From Malikia spinosa (GTDB taxonomy: Bacteria; Pseudomonadota; Gammaproteobacteria; Burkholderiales; Burkholderiaceae_C): a stretch of 52,466 nt of DNA. Made by a program: the position numbers and the translations under genes. The notes below the pieces were generated by a model, which saw nothing but the letters and a program-made list of their open reading frames with translations, ran no database searches and was not told the origin of the DNA. Numbering within the stretch: position 1 is the stretch's first letter; each line of letters opens with the position of its first letter. Below are positions 52,320 to 52,466 of this stretch, piece by piece. The stretch is taken from contig NZ_PVLR01000027.1 in the NCBI RefSeq assembly GCF_002980625.1, positions 1-52,466 on the forward strand, read 5' to 3'.

Positions 52320-52466
52320 ATGAACATCCTACTGACCGGCGGCGCCGGCTACATCGGCAGCCACACCTATGTGGCACTGTTCGAGGCGGGCTATCAGCCC
52401 GTGATCCTGGACAATTTCGCCAACAGCCAGCCCGAGGTGCTGAACCGGCTCGAGCGCATCACCGGC
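52320..52466 (+). CDS. galE: UDP-glucose 4-epimerase, 5' part (cut by window end)
   Basis: 49 codons are visible up to the right edge. The opening [20 protein letters not shown] with the NAD loop GxxGxxG, followed by [15 protein letters not shown], is typical of GalE. ATG 52320 follows GAAGG; an in-frame ATG at 52296 would add eight residues. It makes UDP-galactose, consistent with a WbaP-type initiating enzyme. The rest of the gene is outside the window. Confidence 0.88.
   Translation, partial: MNILLTGGAGYIGSHTYVALFEAGYQPVILDNFANSQPEVLNRLERITG

Overview
The window is chromosomal DNA from a GC-rich Gram-negative bacterium, most likely a betaproteobacterium of the order Burkholderiales. This rests on a Burkholderia/Comamonas-type porin ending in Phe, the PuuD-type membrane urate hydroxylase, Mpl, RodA, RadA and TldD, and strong GC bias at third codon positions. 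No rRNA, tRNA or CRISPR array was seen.

Layout. (1) 1-2.44 kb is accessory, lower-GC DNA: the tail of an IS5-type transposase, then a row of short same-strand genes separated by attC-like sites, i.e. integron gene cassettes with no integrase inside the window. The first cassette gene, a lipoprotein, is broken. (2) 2.8-5.45 kb holds a membrane PAS-PAS-GGDEF-EAL protein. (3) 5.5-16.1 kb is a purine (urate) degradation block. Leftward genes are an ABC importer, puuD and 5-hydroxyisourate hydrolase. Rightward genes are a GntR/FCD regulator, puuE, a fused OHCU decarboxylase-allantoate amidohydrolase, an M20 hydrolase and a porin. Together they take urate through 5-hydroxyisourate, OHCU, allantoin and allantoate to ureidoglycine. 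A shared TGTATACAGT operator-like site lies upstream of both leftward units. (4) 16.2-22.7 kb holds a diguanylate cyclase and an RND efflux pair. (5) 22.74-23.23 kb carries three hairpin repeats with one conserved core and unrelated stems; a fourth, diverged copy follows the porin. (6) 23.2-27.8 kb has mpl, then a leftward copper set: DUF2946, PCu(A)C, MbnP-like and MbnH-like proteins. (7) 27.9-29.2 kb is aroG with a 22-residue leader peptide rich in Phe, Tyr and Trp and a terminator hairpin, a clear transcription attenuator. (8) 29.2-34.9 kb holds housekeeping genes: tldD, rodA, a YqiA-like esterase, radA, dgkA and a PAP2 phosphatase.

(9) From 35 kb to the end is a Wzx/Wzy-type surface polysaccharide locus: Wzi-like, Wza-like and Wzz-like proteins, WbaP, an AT-rich island with flippase, two glycosyltransferases and polymerase, then GC-rich rmlBDAC (dTDP-L-rhamnose), a third glycosyltransferase and the start of galE. 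A degenerate IS30 transposase marks the left border of the AT-rich island and an unidentified GC-richer relic interrupts it, suggesting that the serotype-determining part was exchanged horizontally.

The strongest leads are the cassette row, the stem-switching hairpin family, the aroG attenuator, the predicted urate operator and the MbnP/MbnH copper pair. All family assignments come from reading motifs by eye; no database search was run.
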